NCBI RefSeq assembly: GCF_000429725.1
Contig: NZ_AUCK01000004.1
Location: forward strand, 62,001 to 126,000
Origin: Alkalicoccus chagannorensis DSM 18086
GTDB taxonomy: Bacteria > Bacillota > Bacilli > Bacillales > Salisediminibacteriaceae
Reading direction: 5' to 3'
Length of the DNA stretch: 64,000 nucleotides
The first letter of the stretch is position 1, and each line of letters starts with the position of its first letter. Made by a program: the position numbers and the translations under genes. The notes beneath the pieces were generated by a model. The model was not told the DNA's origin and did no database searches. It saw nothing but the letters and a program-made list of their open reading frames with translations. Below are positions 36,185 to 44,062 of this stretch, piece by piece.

Positions 36185-36949
36185 CTAAAAGTAAAAAAAT
36201 GCGGAAGCCGCGATCAGTCCGGCGAGCAGATTGGAAACGGCGTTCACAACGTCGTTCTGCACCCATCTCCATCCTTTTACATGTTCCGGCTTTGCTCCGC
36301 AGTGCTCTTTTTTTTCCGTCATTTGTCCACAGACCCGGCATGCACCGCAGGACTGAAAGAGCGCACCGGCGGCTGCATCGATCCACTGTCCGGCAAAAGC
36401 TGCCGCTGCAAGAATAAGCAGATGCACGAGCTGCAGCTCCGGCAGAACAATCACCGCAGCCGAAGTTGTAAACAGTGCGCCACCCCAGGCAGCAGCGGTG
36501 CCAGCTCTGGATACACCTCCTGAAATTCCAGGCGTCAGTGGCTTTCTCGAAAATACGTGTACCGGGATTCCACCCGCAGCCCGCCCGATCGAGGATGCCC
36601 ACGTATCAGCCGTTGCAGCTGCAAAAGCGCCAGCGAAAACAAAGACCGCCGCCGTTTCCGGGAAGACCAGATAGTATGCCGCTGCAGCCGCGGGCACCCC
36701 TCCGTTCGCAGCTACCTGCACCGCGTCCCGGCGAGATCCTTTTTCTTCTACATCTTCTTCTTCTTTGGCCAGAAGCTTATCAAGGACGACGGAGGAAACA
36801 AAAAAAGCCCCTAATACTACCAGCCCTGCAGTGCCAAAGGCTGCAGCAGTTATCCCACCGACGGCGAATGCTGCTGCTGCTCCACTTAACGACAATGACT
36901 GCTTCCACCATGCAGCACCGACAACGAGGAGGACAAAGAGATAAATCAC
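36185..36949 (-). CDS. DUF92 family membrane protein
   Basis: A 254-residue, Ala-rich protein with six or seven membrane segments. It shows the DUF92/TIGR00297 features: a short cytoplasmic loop with RRDAVQVAANGGVPA, the ATADTWASSIGRAAGG motif, FSRKPLTPGISGGVSRAGTAAA and a C-terminal NDVVNAVSNLLAGL. Related plant proteins (VTE6) act as phytyl-phosphate kinases, and the superfamily includes CTP-dependent prenol enzymes. A lipid or prenol phosphate role is possible but not shown. It overlaps yqgN by 4 nt. A CGACRVCGQ...EHC cysteine cluster near residue 200 is notable. Confidence 0.8.
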   Translation of the reverse strand: MIYLFVLLVVGAAWWKQSLSLSGAAAAFAVGGITAAAFGTAGLVVLGAFFVSSVVLDKLLAKEEEDVEEKGSRRDAVQVAANGGVPAAAAAYYLVFPETAAVFVFAGAFAAATADTWASSIGRAAGGIPVHVFSRKPLTPGISGGVSRAGTAAAWGGALFTTSAAVIVLPELQLVHLLILAAAAFAGQWIDAAAGALFQSCGACRVCGQMTEKKEHCGAKPEHVKGWRWVQNDVVNAVSNLLAGLIAASAFFYF

Positions 36950-37497
36950 AGGAGCGGCACGCCAATCATATAATCTACCCGCTGGTCATGTGCCTCATCA
37001 GGTACTTCATCAATCAGCTGGCAGCTGTAAAACACAGCACATGAAGGGGCGGAAGATACAGCCAGAAAGCGGTCATAGTAACCCCCGCCGTATCCAATGC
37101 GGTAATGACGTCGATCAAATGCCACGCCGGGTACGAGAATAAAATCAAGGTCTTCCGAACGGATACGCCGACATTTTTCCGGATCCGGTTCTACAAGACC
37201 GAACGCCGCCGGCCTGCAGTCATCCCAGCTCTTCACTTCATAGAATGCCATTTCTTTCGTTTCTTGAATGACTACTGGGGCTGAAGGGATTTTCCCCTCT
37301 TCCCATGCAGCTTCAAACAAAGGCTCCGTAGGAAACTCTCCACCAACGGCAATGGTCAAGGCCGGGTGCTGTGCCTGCTTCCAGGTGTCCATTTGCAGAA
37401 GCGTCTCCAGCACAATAGATTCCTCCCTCAATTTCACCGATTCCTCCATCTGATCCAACTCAGCAAGAATCGTTTTTCTAAGTCCTTTTTTATCCAC
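36946..37497 (-). CDS. yqgN: 5-formyltetrahydrofolate cyclo-ligase
   Basis: Converts 5-formyl-THF to 5,10-methenyl-THF with ATP. The 183-residue protein has the N-terminal KKGLRKTILAELDQM, the FGLVEPDP segment and the catalytic GYGGGYYDRFLA loop near residue 135. It overlaps the start of the DUF92 gene, suggesting one transcript. The ATG at 37497 has GGAGAGATGACG upstream. Confidence 0.92.
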   Translation of the reverse strand: MDKKGLRKTILAELDQMEESVKLREESIVLETLLQMDTWKQAQHPALTIAVGGEFPTEPLFEAAWEEGKIPSAPVVIQETKEMAFYEVKSWDDCRPAAFGLVEPDPEKCRRIRSEDLDFILVPGVAFDRRHYRIGYGGGYYDRFLAVSSAPSCAVFYSCQLIDEVPDEAHDQRVDYMIGVPLL

Positions 37498-37818
37498 ACG
37501 TCATCTCTCCAATATCAATCAAGTTCTACTTGCAGCGAAGAAGCCGGTTGTATGCTGCGTCCGCGGGTACATGAGACGGTCTGCCTAGTTTCGTGTTATG
37601 TTAAAATGTTTCTTCTATCATATCGAAACTTTCTCCTGCGCACCAATAGCAGCACTTTTTATTTTGTTCATTTCCCGCATCGACTCAGAGGAACCCGGGC
37701 GGCACACACTCTTTGCCGAGCTTCTCGTCACTGCTGCGTTATTTAGAGGTTTAAGTTCCAGTGTATTAGAGAAAAGGCTATACATAAACGAATTAACATG
37801 AAAGAGAGGTGTTCTCCC
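37498..37818. other. Intergenic region between yqgN and the acidic lipoprotein
   Basis: About 320 bp holding divergent promoters that I cannot place exactly. No gene, strong hairpin or repeat is evident. Confidence 0.5.
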
Positions 37819-38178
37819 ATGAAAAAAGCAGCGACATTGACATTTATTACAGCCCTTGCGGTGATGACGGCATGCGGGAATGACAACAACGTCAACACGG
37901 TAGATCCTGAAAATATTTCCAATTCGAATGCCCCGGAAGCCGATGAGAACAACATCAACGATGCAGATGATTTCACCGAGAACCTCGAAAATGAAGAAGA
38001 CGAAGAAGAAGATGACAATGCCGAAAACAACGAAGAAAACAATCAGAACAACGATGGCAGCAACAACGAAGACGACGATGCTGAAAACAACGATGCCGAA
38101 GACAGCAGTGAGAATAACAATGATGACAATGACGAGGAAAATGAAGAAAACAACGAGAATGAAGATGATGAAAACTGA
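37819..38178 (+). CDS. Extremely acidic Asn/Asp/Glu-rich lipoprotein
   Basis: A 119-residue lipoprotein: the signal peptide KKAATLTFITALAVMTAC has the lipobox VMTAC (C19), so the mature protein should be lipid-anchored outside the membrane. Residues 45-119 are almost wholly Glu, Asp and Asn (runs such as EEDEEEDD and ENNEENNQNNDG) with no aromatic residue after the mid-40s, so the tail is likely disordered. The ATG at 37819 has AGAGAGGTG upstream. I find no known family. A terminator follows. The codon repeats (GAA/GAC/AAC) make slippage in this tract likely over time. Confidence 0.85.
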   Translation: MKKAATLTFITALAVMTACGNDNNVNTVDPENISNSNAPEADENNINDADDFTENLENEEDEEEDDNAENNEENNQNNDGSNNEDDDAENNDAEDSSENNNDDNDEENEENNENEDDEN

Positions 38179-38283
38179 TTCTTGCTGATTCAGGATCCTC
38201 CAATAGCACACGCATCTGCCCTCTTTCTGCCTGCAGCAGGAATACGAGAGCGATTTCTATCAGCTTCCTGATAATCGATAAAG

Positions 38284-38326
38284 CCTATAAAAGCCGCGCC
38301 GATCACACCGGCGCGGCTTTTATAGG
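38284..38326. terminator. Bidirectional terminator after the acidic lipoprotein
   Basis: A 17-bp perfect stem CCTATAAAAGCCGCGCC / GGCGCGGCTTTTATAGG with U runs inside both arms. It lies between the convergent lipoprotein gene and the 38393 gene. Confidence 0.85.
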
Positions 38327-38392
38327 AGTAACAGAGCTTTCGAGTCCGCCGAGCGAACAGTATCTGTTCTTACTTCAGAAGCTGTTTTCTCT

Positions 38393-38890
38393 TCAACGTA
38401 CGATCAGATCCATAATCTCGTCCTCTGTCATATCACTTCGTACCTCATATGTTCCGGTTTGAATTTCATTTTCGCTGCCTGAGTCCCGCAGCGCTTCCGT
38501 AAACGCGTTGCGGCTGTCAATGATGTTCTGTCGGGCCAGCTCTCTCACAACATCCTCCGAGGTCATTCCTGATTCGATTTCCAACAGAGAGACGTAAATC
38601 AGTTCCTCTTCTCTCTCCTCGTTCTCCTGCTGCTCCTCAGGATCCGCTGTCGAGGAAGCAGGTTCCTCCGCTTCCGCTGCTGTCAGCTCTTGAGAGAGAC
38701 GTTCTATATCGTTTTCTAAATCCTCGATGATGCTTGCATGTTCGTCGACGGTAATCACGTCTGTTTCGTCTGTTTGTCCGTCTCCTCCACTTTCTTCTTC
38801 CGCTGACATCAAACCGCTGACATAAAGTGCCGCGAGCACCGCCCCGCTGAAAAGGCAGCCAGCTGCTGCCCCCTGCAGTTGTCTCTTCAT
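38393..38890 (-). CDS. Membrane-anchored protein with MltG LysM-like domain
   Basis: A 165-residue protein: membrane anchor at residues 8-28, acidic linker and short coiled coil (45-95), then a C-terminal domain. That domain (GMTSEDVVRELARQNIID...FTEALRDSG...IQTGTYEVRSDMTEDEIMDLIV) has the pattern of the LysM-like subdomain at the start of the endolytic transglycosylase MltG/YceG. The catalytic MltG domain is absent. It could bind glycan or help divide peptidoglycan work with pbpA nearby; this is inference. The ATG is at 38890. Confidence 0.75.
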   Translation of the reverse strand: MKRQLQGAAAGCLFSGAVLAALYVSGLMSAEEESGGDGQTDETDVITVDEHASIIEDLENDIERLSQELTAAEAEEPASSTADPEEQQENEEREEELIYVSLLEIESGMTSEDVVRELARQNIIDSRNAFTEALRDSGSENEIQTGTYEVRSDMTEDEIMDLIVR

Positions 38891-39000
38891 TGTGTTTCAG
38901 CTTCAACCCGCCTGGATGCGACCATGATGCTGCGGGTGTTCCGCCTTCCCCCTCTCTCTGAATCAGCTCTTAAGCATTTCTCTTGCAGTCACAGACCGTA

Positions 39001-39318
39001 TCACGACGATCCTTTGCCATCAAGCAGCGCTTCAATCTGCTCTTCCGACAGCCCCGTCTCTAGCTTCATGTCACTCAGACTGCTGCCTTCCTCCTGCATT
39101 TCCAGCAGGTCATCTCTCGTGTACATCCGAAGCCCGCTCTGGCTTTGCTTTTCAAGCACTTCTATTCTTTTCTTTACTATGTACAGTTCCTGAAGCAGCC
39201 GCATCTCTCGTTCTTCCGCTTCTTCAGCGAGCGTCTTGTATCGGTCTCTACTGAAAAAGGAAAAAACAAACAGCAGCACAGCTGCTGCCAGCAGAGTAAT
39301 CATCGCCCATTCTATCAT
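39001..39318 (-). CDS. Small membrane-anchored coiled-coil protein, unknown
   Basis: A 105-residue protein with an N-terminal membrane segment (residues 4-22), a coiled coil (28-60, EEAEEREMRLLQELYIVKKRIEVLEKQ) and a C-terminal part ending in a short helix-turn-helix-like segment (DMKLETGLSEEQIEALLDG). It resembles small SwrB-like proteins of bacilli in layout only. The ATG at 39318 lies upstream of the 38393 gene, with 110 nt between. No function is assigned. Confidence 0.7.
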   Translation of the reverse strand: MIEWAMITLLAAAVLLFVFSFFSRDRYKTLAEEAEEREMRLLQELYIVKKRIEVLEKQSQSGLRMYTRDDLLEMQEEGSSLSDMKLETGLSEEQIEALLDGKGSS

Positions 39319-39480
39319 CGTCGTCCCCTCTTCTTCCTATAGTGAAAATAACCCGCACTTCTCACCTGTTGATGTTATGAAAACAGTTCCTGTGTTAGTT
39401 TAACAAACCTCTGTTTTAAAAGCGATCCCCACTGTCCGCCTTCTTTTAAGGTTGAAAGGAAATTTCCTTTACAGATATCC

Positions 39481-39509
39481 TTGAATATCTTTTCAGTATC
39501 TGCTATTAT
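39481..39509 (+). promoter_or_regulatory. Promoter of rpmG
   Basis: TTGAAT, 17 nt, TATTAT on the plus strand, about 37 nt before the rpmG start. Confidence 0.65.
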
Positions 39510-39546
39510 TTTAAGGTATGAGAATTAAGAGTTTGGAGGGGTAAAC

Positions 39547-39696
39547 ATGCGAGTACAAGTAACGCTTGCCTGCACAGAAACTGGTGATCGTAACTATATC
39601 ACAACCAAAAATAAGCGTACGAACCCTGATCGTATGGAGCTGAAAAAATTCAGCCCGCGTCTCGGCCGTCATACGCTGCACCGCGAAACAAAATAA
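39547..39696 (+). CDS. rpmG: 50S ribosomal protein L33
   Basis: A 49-residue L33 ([20 protein letters not shown]...[24 protein letters not shown]). Of the four cysteines of zinc-binding L33 only C9 remains. The others are replaced (T12, S36 and the last by a non-cysteine), so this is a zinc-independent form. The ATG at 39547 has GGAGGGG upstream, a promoter precedes it and a terminator follows. Such paralogues are often used when zinc is scarce, but no Zur box is seen here. Confidence 0.95.
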   Translation: MRVQVTLACTETGDRNYITTKNKRTNPDRMELKKFSPRLGRHTLHRETK

Positions 39697-39705
39697 GCAG
39701 GTAAG

Positions 39706-39740
39706 AAAACCGGTTCTCCCATGGGAAAACCGGTTTTTTT
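39706..39740 (+). terminator. Terminator of rpmG
   Basis: AAAACCGGTT...AAAACCGGTTTTTTT: a stem with an 11-nt loop and seven U residues, 10 nt after the rpmG stop. Confidence 0.85.
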
Positions 39741-39751
39741 ATGCTTTTCTC

Positions 39752-40172
39752 CCCCACTCAAACACGCCGGCAGCAACCAATTCGAAAAGATTTCGCCGTC
39801 TTGTTGAGGGAGGAACAAGTTCTACTTTCTTCCCCAGCGGCCCACGACGCTGTCTCCCTCGATTAAACAAATATCTTCTTATCACAGGAACAAACGCGCG
39901 GAGCGCCTTTTGATCGAAACGGCGTGCGGAAGCGCTGCAAGCCTTTTGAGGGAAGAAGACGCTTTTGTTTCTTCCCGTGCAGCGCATGAAGCCGCCGTCC
40001 CCCTGTATGAAAACTTATGCTTTCTTATACTTGGAACAAAAGCGCCGAGCGCCTTTTGATCGAAACGGCGTGCGGAAGCGCTGCAAGCCTTTTGAGGGAA
40101 GAAGACGCTTTTGTTTCTTCCCGTGCAGCGCATGAAGCCGCCGCACCCCCGTATGAAAACGTATATAATCTT
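39752..40172. repeat. Cluster of three R1 repeat copies
   Basis: Two nearly identical copies of about 140 bp lie head to tail (about 39886-40024 and 40025-40172). From GAGCGCCTTTTGATCGAAAC to the GTGCAGCGCATGAAGCCGCC block they are the same base for base. Each folds as nested arms GCGCTGCA / TGCAGCGC around GGGAAGAA / TTCTTCCC. A more diverged copy precedes them (about 39752-39885, with GTTGAGGGAGG and GCTGTCTCCCTCGATT). Frames through this region are repeat-derived and not genes. Confidence 0.85.
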
Positions 40173-40180
40173 AACACATG

Positions 40181-40262
40181 AAAAAGCAGGCACTCCGCAT
40201 GGGCTCCATCCCTCTTTTCCAAAATGAAAGGAAGAAGAATCGGCCCCGCGGACGCCTGCTTT
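40181..40262 (-). terminator. Long-hairpin terminator of pbpA
   Basis: AAAGCAGGC and CCGC arms (40183-40198) pair with GCGG and GCCTGCTTT (40248-40262), with smaller pairing inside. UUUUU follows on the minus strand, about 85 nt after the pbpA stop. Confidence 0.6.
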
Positions 40263-40348
40263 ATCTAGGTTGAGCTTTTTTTGTATGCGTCTGGTTCTGT
40301 CTCTGCTTCTATCTCCGCCTAGACGAACGAGGGACAGGCAGCTTATTA

Positions 40349-42403
40349 CTACTCTTCCGGATCATCATCCAGGTCTTCATCCAATACTGGTCCGTCAGAC
40401 GGCTCCTGAGGTCCTTCTCGATCCTCCTGAAGCTCATAGTACGCTTCCACCGACTGTTCAGCGATGGAGTTCGCGATTCCGGATGCGTCAGAGTCTGTAG
40501 ATGCACCGGGAACCACCACAGAGAAAGCAATTTCCGGCTCGTCATATGGCGCGTAACCAACAAACGTCTGGTTATTGGCATCGTTCGGTTCGTTGACGGT
40601 AATCTGGGCAGTTCCAGTTTTCCCGGCAACATCTACAGGAACATCTTGGAAATAAGCTCTAGCGGTACCGTCAGAGCCATGTATCACCCGGTAAAAACCT
40701 TCCTGAATGCGGGAGAAGTAATTGTCGTCCACATCAATGGAATTTAACATCCTTGGCTCAAATTGATGGGATACAGCTCCGATTTCCCCTGGTTCGTTAT
40801 ACGGCTCCCGGATTTCCCGGACAACTTTCGGTTCGACTCGGCTGCCTCCATTGGCGATCGTAGACACGTACTGCGCGAGCTGCAGTGGTGTGTACGTATC
40901 AAACTGCCCGAAAGAAAGGAAAAGCATGTTCCCTGGATCTCTGCGTCCTCCGTCGATCCCGCTGAACTCGTTTGGAAGATCGATTCCGGTAGGAACACCA
41001 AGACCGAATCTTTGGTAATAGGAACGCAGAATGTCGTACCCCTGGCCGAAATCTCCCCAGTTTGTACCGGAAACGCCAGGCACATAATCGATCAGCCGCA
41101 TCGCAACTTCAACCATATAGATGTTTGATGACCGCTCCAACGCAGTAAGATCATCGACGTATCCAAGGTTGGATACCGAGCTGACTGGCCTTGATCCGGG
41201 GAATTCAATCGGTCGGTCATAAATAACCGATCCCGGCGGCAGTACGCCGGTATCATATCCTGCAAGGACCGTAGCCCCTTTGATAGAGGAACCGGCAACA
41301 AAAGCAGAAGCGAAAGTACCAATATCATTATTACCACCTGCTAAAGCAAGCACTTCACCAGTGTCCGGTTCTTTCATAACTACATAGGCATCGGCATCTC
41401 CGACAAAATGATGACTGCGCTGCTCCAACGTTGTATCGATAATCTCTGAGATACGCTGATAAAGCTCCATATCAAAGGTCAGCATCAAATCGCTGCCGCG
41501 GCTGCCTTCAGTAGATTCCGGTGCCCGGATCGGGTTCCCTTCGTCGTCCAAGAAGTTTTCCATCGATCCCGGTCTGCCGCGTAGAATATCTTCGTATTCA
41601 GCTTCAAGATAGCTCTGACCGACTTCATCATTCCGCTCATAGCCCGACGCGAGATAGCTGTCCAGGTCATCTCTCGGAATGGATCCGACCCTGCCGAAAA
41701 TAGAGCTTAATTCTTCTCCATAAGTATAAGTACGCATCGAATCGCGGATGACATCGACACCAGGAAGATCTTCCATGTGCTCCATGATCTGTGCAGCTTC
41801 TTCATACTCTATGTCCCGGAGTACCTTGTGCGGTACGTCGTTATATCCGCTGTTAAACTCCCTCCAGATCATGAATACTTCCAGGTCATCATCCGTCAGG
41901 GAATTCAACTCTTCGTCCGTTACAGCTTCAATTCTGATCTGGTGGGCTTCTCCGTCACCCAGCCCCTGTTCTTCCTGTTCTTCGAGTGTGAGTTTCTCTT
42001 CAAATTCCTCTTCATTTAATAAAGCCCAGAACTCACGACGATCCCGTTCATACTGGTCCCTTGCGTCTTCTGTGTCCAAAGTAATAAACGCATTCAGATC
42101 CTCCGCTGTCTCCAGCAGCTGTTCCTGCGGGCGGTTCCGGTTTGTATAGGTCACCGTCAGCATCAGTTCATTTCCTACAAGCAGGTTTCCGTGCCGGTCA
42201 TACATCATGCCCCGGGGGGCCTCGACCGGCTCACTGACGCTGACCTCCTCATCCACCTGCTCCTGAAATTCTTCCCCCTGCACGATCTGAACGACGCCGA
42301 GCCTCAGAATAAGGGCTGAAAATAAAAGGAAAACTAAAAAAAAGAGCACGTTGAGCCTTAATGAAAGATGCGATTTATAGTCTTTCGATTTCACTGCCAT
42401 CAT
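40349..42403 (-). CDS. pbpA: Penicillin-binding protein 2A-type transpeptidase
   Basis: Class B PBP that cross-links peptidoglycan during cell elongation. The 684-residue protein has a cytoplasmic tail, one membrane anchor (about 17-40) and the pedestal domain (EAPRGMMYDRHGNLLVGNE). The transpeptidase domain has the active serine in GSSIKG (S372-x-x-K375), SSN near residue 435 and KTGTAQ near 608. The C-terminus is an acidic tail (residues 660-684) and the pedestal insert is very acidic, fitting a halotolerant host. The ATG at 42403 has AGAGGTG upstream. A promoter lies 290 nt upstream and a strong hairpin lies in the leader. Confidence 0.94.
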   Translation of the reverse strand: MMAVKSKDYKSHLSLRLNVLFFLVFLLFSALILRLGVVQIVQGEEFQEQVDEEVSVSEPVEAPRGMMYDRHGNLLVGNELMLTVTYTNRNRPQEQLLETAEDLNAFITLDTEDARDQYERDRREFWALLNEEEFEEKLTLEEQEEQGLGDGEAHQIRIEAVTDEELNSLTDDDLEVFMIWREFNSGYNDVPHKVLRDIEYEEAAQIMEHMEDLPGVDVIRDSMRTYTYGEELSSIFGRVGSIPRDDLDSYLASGYERNDEVGQSYLEAEYEDILRGRPGSMENFLDDEGNPIRAPESTEGSRGSDLMLTFDMELYQRISEIIDTTLEQRSHHFVGDADAYVVMKEPDTGEVLALAGGNNDIGTFASAFVAGSSIKGATVLAGYDTGVLPPGSVIYDRPIEFPGSRPVSSVSNLGYVDDLTALERSSNIYMVEVAMRLIDYVPGVSGTNWGDFGQGYDILRSYYQRFGLGVPTGIDLPNEFSGIDGGRRDPGNMLFLSFGQFDTYTPLQLAQYVSTIANGGSRVEPKVVREIREPYNEPGEIGAVSHQFEPRMLNSIDVDDNYFSRIQEGFYRVIHGSDGTARAYFQDVPVDVAGKTGTAQITVNEPNDANNQTFVGYAPYDEPEIAFSVVVPGASTDSDASGIANSIAEQSVEAYYELQEDREGPQEPSDGPVLDEDLDDDPEE

Positions 42404-42443
42404 ATAACACCTCTACAGCCTTACGCTGTTTTTTAATCTCTGC

Positions 42444-42482
42444 AAGAGGGTGTCCCGGGAATCGTTCCCGGGACACCCTCTT
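42444..42482 (-). other. Perfect hairpin in the pbpA leader
   Basis: An 18-bp perfect stem (AAGAGGGTGTCCCGGGAA and its complement) with a 3-nt loop, 40 nt upstream of pbpA. No U run follows on either strand, so it is not a normal intrinsic terminator. Confidence 0.7.
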
Positions 42483-42689
42483 GACTGCCCGCGCGTGCGG
42501 TTTTCTTCCAGATTTTCACGAACCCGCCTAAGGCAGGTGGGTGCCTGCAGAACAGCCTCCAGCTTCCCGGAAATAAATCCGGGCATGCTGTCATCCGTTC
42601 AATGTAAGGCTCCCAAGTGAATTGGTGTTCGGTTCGAATTAAACTCGAAGTACACCAGCACCGCAGGCAACGTTTTAACTTAATTCTTA

Positions 42690-42719
42690 TTATACAATAC
42701 ATAACTCGACCCTGGCAAT
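42690..42719 (-). promoter_or_regulatory. Promoter of pbpA
   Basis: TTGCCA (42719-42714), 18 nt, TATAAT (42695-42690) on the minus strand. Its -35 lies in the inverted repeat that follows sodA. Confidence 0.6.
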
Positions 42720-42734
42720 GCTGTGCCAGGGTCG
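42709..42734. terminator. Inverted repeat after sodA
   Basis: GACCCTGGCA / TGCCAGGGTC, a 10-bp perfect stem with a 6-nt loop, 11 nt after the sodA stop. It lacks a U run on the minus strand, so its strength as a terminator is doubtful. Confidence 0.45.
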
Positions 42735-42745
42735 GAAAGTGAAAA

Positions 42746-43354
42746 TTATTTGGCAGCGTTGTAACGCTTCGCTACTTCATCCCAGTTGATCACGTTAAAG
42801 AACGCTTCAACATAATCTGGACGCTTGTTCTGATACTTCAGGTAATACGCATGCTCCCATACGTCTACACCAAGGATTGGCGTTTTACCTTCACTGATCG
42901 GTGTATCCTGATTTGGTGTGCTTGTAATCTCAAGCTTGCCGTTGTTTACGACGAGCCATGCCCATCCGGAACCGAATCTTCCAAGAGCAGCATTTTTGAA
43001 TTCTTCTTTGAACTTGTCAAAGCTTCCGAATTCGCTGTTGATCGCATCCGCAAGCTCACCCTGCGGCGCGCCGCCTCCGTTCGGAGACATCAGCTGCCAG
43101 AACATTGTGTGGTTGAAATGTCCGCCGCCGTTGTTTCGAACTGGCCCGCGTACACTTTCAGGAAGCGCACTCAAGTCGGAAAGCAGGTCTTCCAGACTCT
43201 TATTCTGCAGATCGTCATGTCCTTCCAGAGCGTCATTCAGCTTTGTGACATACGTGTTGTGATGTTTACCATGGTGAATCTTCATTGTCTCCTCATCGAT
43301 ATGAGGTTCCAGTGCGTTGTGATCATAAGGTAGATCTGGTAGTGTAAATGCCAT
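42746..43354 (-). CDS. sodA: Manganese superoxide dismutase
   Basis: Converts superoxide to oxygen and hydrogen peroxide. The 202-residue protein has all metal ligands: H27 (HHGKHH), H82 ([11 protein letters not shown]), D164 and H168 (DVWEHAYY). The residues that mark the Mn form include GAPQG and Q149. The ATG at 43354 has AAAGGAGG upstream. It is monocistronic, next to pbpA as in B. subtilis. Confidence 0.97.
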   Translation of the reverse strand: MAFTLPDLPYDHNALEPHIDEETMKIHHGKHHNTYVTKLNDALEGHDDLQNKSLEDLLSDLSALPESVRGPVRNNGGGHFNHTMFWQLMSPNGGGAPQGELADAINSEFGSFDKFKEEFKNAALGRFGSGWAWLVVNNGKLEITSTPNQDTPISEGKTPILGVDVWEHAYYLKYQNKRPDYVEAFFNVINWDEVAKRYNAAK

Positions 43355-43453
43355 TGTGAATCTCCTCCTTTAAGATAACTGCAGTATGAGAGTATTCTCT
43401 ATACGAACACCTGCAACGTTCACATTACCAAATTTTCCACTTCCCATCAAATT

Positions 43454-43795
43454 TTAAACCTCAAATTCTGGTCTTTTTAAACGAAGGTGGATTTCGTACA
43501 CTTCACTGTCGGAATACAAACGATACGTTTCCCCGTCTGATTCGAGTTTTAATTTCATGAATGATTCCGTCCGCCACGCGAGCCTCCGGTCCGCATAAAC
43601 ACCAAATATTCTTTCTGAACTGACGTGAAGAGAGGTAGAAGGAACGTCCTTCTCCTCTACTAAGAATAAACGGATCACTCCGTCAGTACTGCATCCAGTC
43701 TTTCTTGTATCATAGAAAAAATAAATGACTTCTGAGCCGCTGCGCGTACGTTCTAGTTTGATCGCTGCCGCTTCCTCTATCTCTATACGTTCCAT
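43454..43795 (-). CDS. HesB/IscA-like Fe-S biosynthesis family protein
   Basis: A 113-residue protein of the Fe-S_biosyn fold related to YqkB: IEEAAAIKLERT, IYFFYDTRKTGCSTDGVIRLFLVEE and a C-terminal FMKLKLESDGETYRLYSDSEV...LRLK. Only one cysteine (in TGCSTDG) is present, fewer than in IscA/SufA carriers, so cluster binding is doubtful. The ATG at 43795 follows GAGAGGAG. It lies between the tRNA genes and sodA. Confidence 0.8.
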   Translation of the reverse strand: MERIEIEEAAAIKLERTRSGSEVIYFFYDTRKTGCSTDGVIRLFLVEEKDVPSTSLHVSSERIFGVYADRRLAWRTESFMKLKLESDGETYRLYSDSEVYEIHLRLKRPEFEV

Positions 43796-43830
43796 GATCG
43801 GCTCCTCTCACCCAGGCTGCGGATATACAC

Positions 43831-43860
43831 AAAAACCCGGACAAAATGTCCGGGTTTTTA
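43831..43860. terminator. Terminator of the tRNA cluster
   Basis: A 13-bp stem AAAAACCCGGACA / TGTCCGGGTTTTT with a 3-nt loop and U runs in both directions. It lies 11 nt beyond the tRNA-Ser CCA. Confidence 0.9.
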
Positions 43861-43870
43861 TTAATAGGTC

Positions 43871-43963
43871 TGGCGGAGGAGGGGGGATTCGAACCCCCGC
43901 GGGCCGTGAAGCCCCTATCGGTTTTCGAGACCGACCCCTTCAGCCGGACTTGGGTACTCCTCC
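43871..43963 (-). tRNA. tRNA-Ser (anticodon CGA)
   Basis: A class II cloverleaf of 93 nt. The acceptor pairs GGAGGAG with CTCCTCC, the anticodon stem TCGGT/ACCGA encloses CTCGAAA (anticodon CGA, codon UCG), and there is a long variable arm, GGTTCGAATCC and an encoded GCCA 3' end. Confidence 0.97.
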
Positions 43964-43968
43964 TGAAC

Positions 43969-44045
43969 TGGTGGACCCTGCAGGACTCGAACCTGCGACC
44001 GGACGGTTATGAGCCGTCTGCTCTGACCAACTGAGCTAAGGGTCC
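43969..44045 (-). tRNA. tRNA-Ile2 (anticodon CAT, lysidine-modified)
   Basis: 77 nt with acceptor GGACCCT/AGGGTCC, TTAGCTCAGTTGGT D arm, anticodon loop CTCATAA, GGTTCGAGTCC T arm and encoded CCA. The CAT anticodon with this body matches the bacillar Ile2 tRNA, read as AUA after TilS modification, rather than a Met tRNA. Confidence 0.93.
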
Positions 44046-44062
44046 TGATCAGTATGTATGAA

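Larger units (their letters stand above)
42404..42745. other. pbpA leader and intergenic region
   Basis: About 340 bp without a gene. It holds an inverted repeat just after sodA, a promoter for pbpA, and an 18-bp perfect hairpin 40 nt before the pbpA start. Between them are further short inverted segments (GCCTAAGGC, CCCGGAAATAAATCCGGG near 42565-42585). Confidence 0.6.

Noticed and set aside
37928-38188. Second frame rich in Met, Thr and Lys within the acidic lipoprotein gene
   Set aside because: A by-product of the repetitive GAA/GAC/AAC codons; no start signal, and the lipoprotein frame has a signal peptide and ribosome site.
39739-40222. Three similar minus-strand frames sharing CTGRNKSVFFPQKACSA-like sequence
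   Set aside because: They are translations of the R1 repeat copies. The similarity between them reflects the DNA repeat, not a protein family.
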